From Microvelia longipes (Eukaryota; Arthropoda; Insecta; Hemiptera; Veliidae), in assembly GCA_018340805.1 (NCBI GenBank), contig JACMZG010001914.1:20743970-20807969 (forward strand): a DNA stretch of 64,000 bases, read 5' to 3'. Position numbers and translations under genes: made by a program. The notes under the pieces were generated by a model. That model was given only the letters and a program-made list of their open reading frames with translations. It searched no databases and was not told where the DNA came from. This document shows positions 59,071 through 64,000 of the stretch, piece after piece (position 1 is the stretch's first letter; each line of letters begins with the position of its first letter).

Positions 59071-61309
59071 AAAATGCTCATATTTGTCCGATTGGATTTA
59101 TTGGGATAAATATGCGCACCACTATATTAACATTATAATTATGCAAATTTTTAAAAGGATTTAGCGCATTTCCTTTGAAAAATCTAAACAAAGACAGTTA
59201 TCCTACAGCCCCAAGTTAGGAAGCATAAACCAGAAACATAACAAACAATTTTAATTAATTTACCATTTTTCATTTAAATTTATTATAGGTAATCATATTG
59301 CCATGGCAGTGAAAATTCTACTATTACTGTAGTAATCGGACAGTAATTATTGTCCGACATATTAAGTTTCACCTAATATTTAAAAAGATAAAGAAAATGA
59401 AATCTCGCTCGATTTTAATACCATGTCATTTGAATACCATTTCTTTGTTGTTATAATAATTCTGTATTCATTGTTCAAGTAGTGAATTGGTTAGTTTGAT
59501 ATGTTTAATAAAAAAATCAGTGATGGATAGTGATGTTTACTGTGCTCTAAAGAAAAAGCATATGGCGATAAAGTGATTTTATAGATTTAGAAATGATTTA
59601 TCGACTCTCTATCGCTCGCCAATAAACAAATTTTCGCTACAATAAAATGCCACTTTATTTTATCGCCTGGAAAATAATCTTCTTATTATTTAAATAATAA
59701 TCTACTAATTATTAAAATAGTTATGTTTTCACAAAAAGGTATTGAGTATAAGTAGTAGTTATTGTTTAATATGTTAATTAATATGTCTGTCTTATTGTTA
59801 CGTATTGTAATGTTATACTGCAAGTAAAATTTTAAGTGGTAATTTTAGTTGTATTAAGTGACTTAAAAATTTTACATACAAAATATTGTGCCTTGTTTGA
59901 TTTAAAACTTTAATCCGTTTGGAGTTTATAAGATTTGTCTAGAAATTAATTCATAGATCTTGAGTTGGACCCTTCACTTTGTTTTGCTAGACTAAACTTA
60001 AATGTCCTTATGTATTGCAGTTCTACATAACTACACTACATTTCCTAATATATATTTAGTTTATTCTGGAGTTGGAGTACCAGTAGTATTTATATTCAGA
60101 ATACGGTAGAAAACGTTTAAAACTCTATGAACTTTTGTTTTGCGAAGACTGATAAGAAGAGAAAAAAGTACTAGAAACTTAATAATACTATATATAGCAG
60201 GAGCACAGGACCGTAAACACAATGTAATTCCACTGATAACACGAAAGCCGGTTGACTGATGCACCTAAGTAATGCTGCCAACCTGACAACAAAACATTAT
60301 TTTAAATATGTGTCATATATCTATTAATGAAGAAAGGTTGTAAAGAACAAATGGATACCAAAAAGTAAAAAGGGAATAAGTCGAAAAATGCAACTTTTCA
60401 GGAACCGAAAAACAAACTTTGAATGAAGCTCTAAAATCGTTAAAACCAGTTATAGATTTATTTTAACATTATTCTGTTTATTAATATGTTCTGTATAATG
60501 AGAAGTAGTTTTGTATTCAATAATAAATAGTTCACGAGATATTGGGAAAATTTAAGAAAAACCACTGACTTATACCTTTTTTGTCGGTTTCAAAGAGGTA
60601 GTTATCCCTTTTGACTGATTTTCCACTTGTCATTTTTAAGGTTGTTGAACTAAAAATCAAACTATTTTTTATGGTTAAAGTAAGCTTACTATTATAGTAA
60701 ATTATCTATGTAGATAGAGTTTCATATTTCTAATTAAAATGTGTATAAACATGAAAGTAAAAATTTACTAATTTACACAGAAAACAAAAATGTTCCTGAG
60801 TTAGCCCGGTGTCCATTTGAATACTAAAATCAATGTGTTTAGATAGGAATATTTTAATTTAAGTTAATATCATTGTTTCAAGAATTTAAATTGAAATATT
60901 AGCTTAAAATATCCAAAACATTGGCTGTGCGACTTTTCGGTAATGTAGTCTTCACTGAAAAGTTAAAGGGGATAAGTCATTCTTAGGTCATACTTAGGTA
61001 TAAGTTCAATTAATGATATAAACATTTAAAACGTAAAAAGGAGGTAACTCACCAGTGCAGCGTTGCCAAGTAATACTTACTTGGTAAGCTGTAGATGTTT
61101 TACAGTATTGGCCTTTTCATAGTTTTGAATACTTATACAGGGTGGAAAAATCTCCTCCGCCAAGCTTTATTGGGAGTTATAATGAAATAAAAATATTATT
61201 TATAAACTATAGAAAATTTAGATTGCGTAACTAGACAGTAAAGTGATTTTTCATTGCTGCGCAATTTGTTTTTTTGACAAGCGATATAATAATAATTATA
61301 AGAACTACT
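59071..61309. other. 2.2 kb AT-rich DNA, no gene recognised
   Basis: A minus-strand frame at 60061-60264 follows an acceptor-like TTTTGTTGTCAG (60284 side) and is hydrophobic, but all three frames are equally plausible or stop early. It is not called. Confidence 0.4.
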
Positions 61310-62159
61310 CAATAAGTATATACGGGCCATTGAAATTTTTTGGCTATAAGTTTCAAAATTTAATTTTTTAGTATTTTCAAAATTGCGCTAATGCGCACGC
61401 GCAAAAATTTTTTTTCAAAAATTCATGTAGGGGTATCAAATTGTAGGTATTGGTGAGTAGGACACAAACATGCATTACTTTTTCAAATGACAACCTTAAA
61501 ACCGTTAAAAAATATCAAAATTCACCAAACAATTGTAGGAACCCCCCCCCTTTAACTAACCCATAATAAGCAGCCTAAACCTATTAAAAATGCTTAATAA
61601 TAGCTTTGCTATGGAAATTCTCCCGATAAAAATGTTCAAAAGTTATTTTAGTAATATAAAATTTCACTAACGCGCACGCGCAAAAATAAATATTTTTGAA
61701 AAAATCGTGTGGGATATCAAATCGTAGGTATTGATGGTAGAAACACGAATATGCACCGGCTTTTCAAAATGACGACCCTTACACCCGCCAAAAATTTCAA
61801 GAAACACAAAACATTGTTGTCCCCCTAACTAACCCTTAATATGCACCCCAAAATATTAAATAAATGCTCAATAGGAGCGATTGGAATTCTCCAGATAAAT
61901 GTTTCAAAAGTTAATTTTAGCAATATAAAATTTCACTAACGCGCACGCGCAAAAATAAATATTTTTTGAAAAAATCGTGGGGTATCAAATCGTAGGTATT
62001 GATGGGTAGAACACAAATATGCTACGATTTAATTTTAAAAATGGTGACCCTAACACTCGTCAAAATATCAGACACCACAAAAAATTGTTGTGACCCCCCC
62101 CCTCTTCAACTAACGTATAATGAGCAGCACTAAAAATATTAAATAAATATTTAGTATAA
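61310..62159 (+). repeat. ~275-bp tandem repeat, about 3 units
   Basis: GCGCACGCGCAAAAA marks each unit at 61394, 61671 and 61941. It is followed by ATCAAAT.GTAGGTATTG, CACAAA.ATGC, C(6-9) runs and ACTAAC. Units diverge by substitutions and indels. No coding. Confidence 0.85.
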
Positions 62160-64000
62160 AATAAAAATAACCATACAATACTAGGGCTCGCTTCGGTCGT
62201 CTTTATGTGCTTGTTTGTCAATATCTACTTTAAGAGAAACATTTTAAACAAGGCATAAAAATCATGGGCTCGCTTCGCTCGCCTTTTTGTGTATGTTTAT
62301 TACTTCTTAAGAGTATAAATAAAAATAACCATACAATACTAGGGCTCGTTTCGCTCGCCTTTATGTGCTTAGTTGTCAATATCTATTTTAAGGGAAACAA
62401 TAAAACAAGGCATAAAATTCATGGCTCGCTTCGCTCGCCTTTATGTATATGTTTATCAGAACCTAATTTTATAGCATAGAGTAAAGACATAACATAATAT
62501 TTTAGAGCTGGCTTCGCTCGCCTTTATGTGCTTGTTTAATAGCCAATTTTAAACTATAGAATTAAACTTTTACATAACATTCTAGGGCTCGCTTCACTCG
62601 CTTATATAAGTTTGTGTCGATACCTAAATTTAGAAAAAAATTAAACATAAAATAGATTCAAGGGCTCGCTTTGCTCGCCTTTATGTGTTTGCATATCAGT
62701 GCTTTCTTAAGAGTATTAAATGAAAATAAAACATACGATACTAGAGCTCGCTTCGCTCGCCTTTATGTGCTTGTTTGGTACTGGCCATTTTAATCTACAG
62801 AATCAAACTTTTTCATAAAAATCTAAGGCTCACTTCGCTCGCCTTTAGGTGTTTTGATTGGAACTAGCCCAATTTTAAACTATAGAATCAAACTTTTACA
62901 TACAATTCTAGGGCTCGCTTTGCTCGCCTATATATATATATATATTTGTTTGTCGATACCTAATTTTTGAGAAAATTTAAAGCATAGAATATAGATTTAA
63001 ATATAAGAATAATATTTATGTGCTTGGTTGTCAATATCTACTTTAAGAGGAACTTTAAAACAAGGCATAAATTAAAGGCTCGCTTTGTCGCCTTTTGTCT
63101 ATGTTTATTCAAAACCTCATTTATGCATAGAGTAAAGACATAATTAATATTCTAGGGCTCGCTATGCTCGCCTTTAGGTGCTTGTTTGGTACTAGCCAAT
63201 TTTTAACTATAAATCAAACTTTTACATAACGTTCTAGGGCTCGCTGATATAAGTTTGTTGTCGATACCTAAATTTAAAAACAAATTAAAACATAAAAAAA
63301 GATTCAAGGGCTCGCTTCGCAAGCCTTTATGTGCTTGTTTGGTACTAGAATAGAATAGAATACCTTTTATTAATCAATAATGTACATATAGATTACAGAT
63401 ACAAAAGAAGAAATTTAAAATTATATAACATTAAAATTAAATCAGCTTTTCGCTGAGGTTTGGAATTTGCTTACTTATCACAAAAGTTTATTTTTTTTTT
63501 TTTTTTTTTTATTTTACAATAACGTTATTATTTTTATTTATTTATTTATTTATATAAATTTAAAAAATAATTTATAATAAATAAATTTGATAATAAATAG
63601 AAATTTATAATCAAACTAGTGAAAATGATGCAAAAAAAACATAAGATTAAAAGACATGCAAGAAGTACAAAAATATGCAAAGAAGTAGTAAAGTAAAAGA
63701 GAGCATTTGATATTTAGTGCTCTACAATGATGCTGAGATATTTATTTACTTTATAATACATAAAAAATAAAAAAATTTTCTACATAACTATAATATAATA
63801 TTTTTATTTTTAAACATATAATTTAATTTGAATTTGTAATTATCATATATTGTTTGTACTAGCCAATTTTAATCTAAAAAATCAAACTGTTTCATAAAAA
63901 TCTAGCTCGCTTCGCTCGCCTTTATGCGTGCTTGTTTGTCAATATCTTTTTAAGAGTAACATTTAAAAAAGGCATGGATATCATGGGCTCGCTACGCTCT
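62160..64000 (+). repeat. CGCTTCGCTCG minisatellite, ~80-bp unit
   Basis: About 16 copies of CTAGGGCTCGCTTCGCTCGC followed by CTTTATGTGCTTGTTTG and one of two alternating tails (TCAATATCT...TTAAGAG or TACTAGCCAATTTTAA). A retroposon-like insertion interrupts it (63350-63852), and it continues beyond the window end. Confidence 0.9.
63350..63852 (-). mobile_element. Retroposon-like insertion in the minisatellite
   Basis: The array reads TTGTTTGGTACTAG up to 63350 and resumes with TTGTTTGTACTAG at 63852, a target duplication. The inserted 0.5 kb starts GAATAGAATAGAATACCTTT, then TTATTAATCAATAATGTAC (reverse polyadenylation-like), and includes T(20) near 63490. It resembles a LINE 3' end on the minus strand with no coding part. 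Confidence 0.6.

Noticed and set aside
60061..60264. Hydrophobic minus-strand frame after an acceptor-like site, possible receptor C-terminus
   Set aside because: No receptor C-terminal motif. The frame has a stop just downstream of the acceptor, and other frames are equally open.

Overview
This is an AT-rich, repeat-dense arthropod (most likely insect) nuclear window with very few genes. The assignment rests on two intron-containing cytochrome P450 genes of the insect CYP3 clan (CYP6-like), a eukaryotic WD40 gene split into small exons, non-LTR retrotransposon and tRNA-derived retroposon remnants, many foldback (MITE-like) elements, and long AT/CA microsatellites. Order and species cannot be read from the sequence. 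A 10-N gap (45114-45123) and a single N (54761) show that this is a scaffolded draft assembly, and several near-duplicates differ mainly by one-base indels, so some oddities may be assembly noise.

Layout. 1-21.7 kb: no recognisable gene; scattered MITEs, a 0.94-kb tRNA-headed retroposon with an 11-bp target-site duplication (4246-5186), and one CCAAT/E2F-like palindromic site (9445-9475). 21.76-35.49 kb: two tandem, same-strand (minus) P450 genes, each of four coding exons with phase-1 introns at the same places. They encode 515 and 514 residues, and both have a splice acceptor just before the ATG, implying an untranslated leader exon further upstream. Their 3.5-kb intergenic region holds a nested transposon, and one intron carries a miRNA-sized hairpin. 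36.5-41.2 kb: microsatellites, a ~53-bp minisatellite with about 27 copies, a YY1/Pho-like motif cluster and a 505-bp foldback element. 41.5-52.3 kb: a minus-strand gene recognisable as WDR76/CMR1-like from five exons (acidic N-terminus, YExxRxxNI motif, last WD40 blades). The exons for the first WD40 blades are not found; the interval where they should lie contains the N gap, a 5'-truncated LINE and hairpin-rich repeats. 52.5-57.9 kb: palindromic/foldback elements and a ~1.1-kb tandem duplication. 58-64 kb: no gene; a ~275-bp three-unit tandem repeat and a second CGCTTCGCTCG minisatellite, interrupted by a retroposon, run to the window end.

The P450s would be ER-anchored monooxygenase-type proteins, but both lack the usual I-helix threonine (AGLDP instead of AG-x-[DE]-T), which is the most interesting protein-level observation. 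The most unusual DNA-level feature is the recurrence of GC-rich hairpins and CGCTTCG-core tandem repeats in otherwise AT-rich DNA. No CRISPR, operon, intact rRNA gene or clearly functional tRNA gene was seen.
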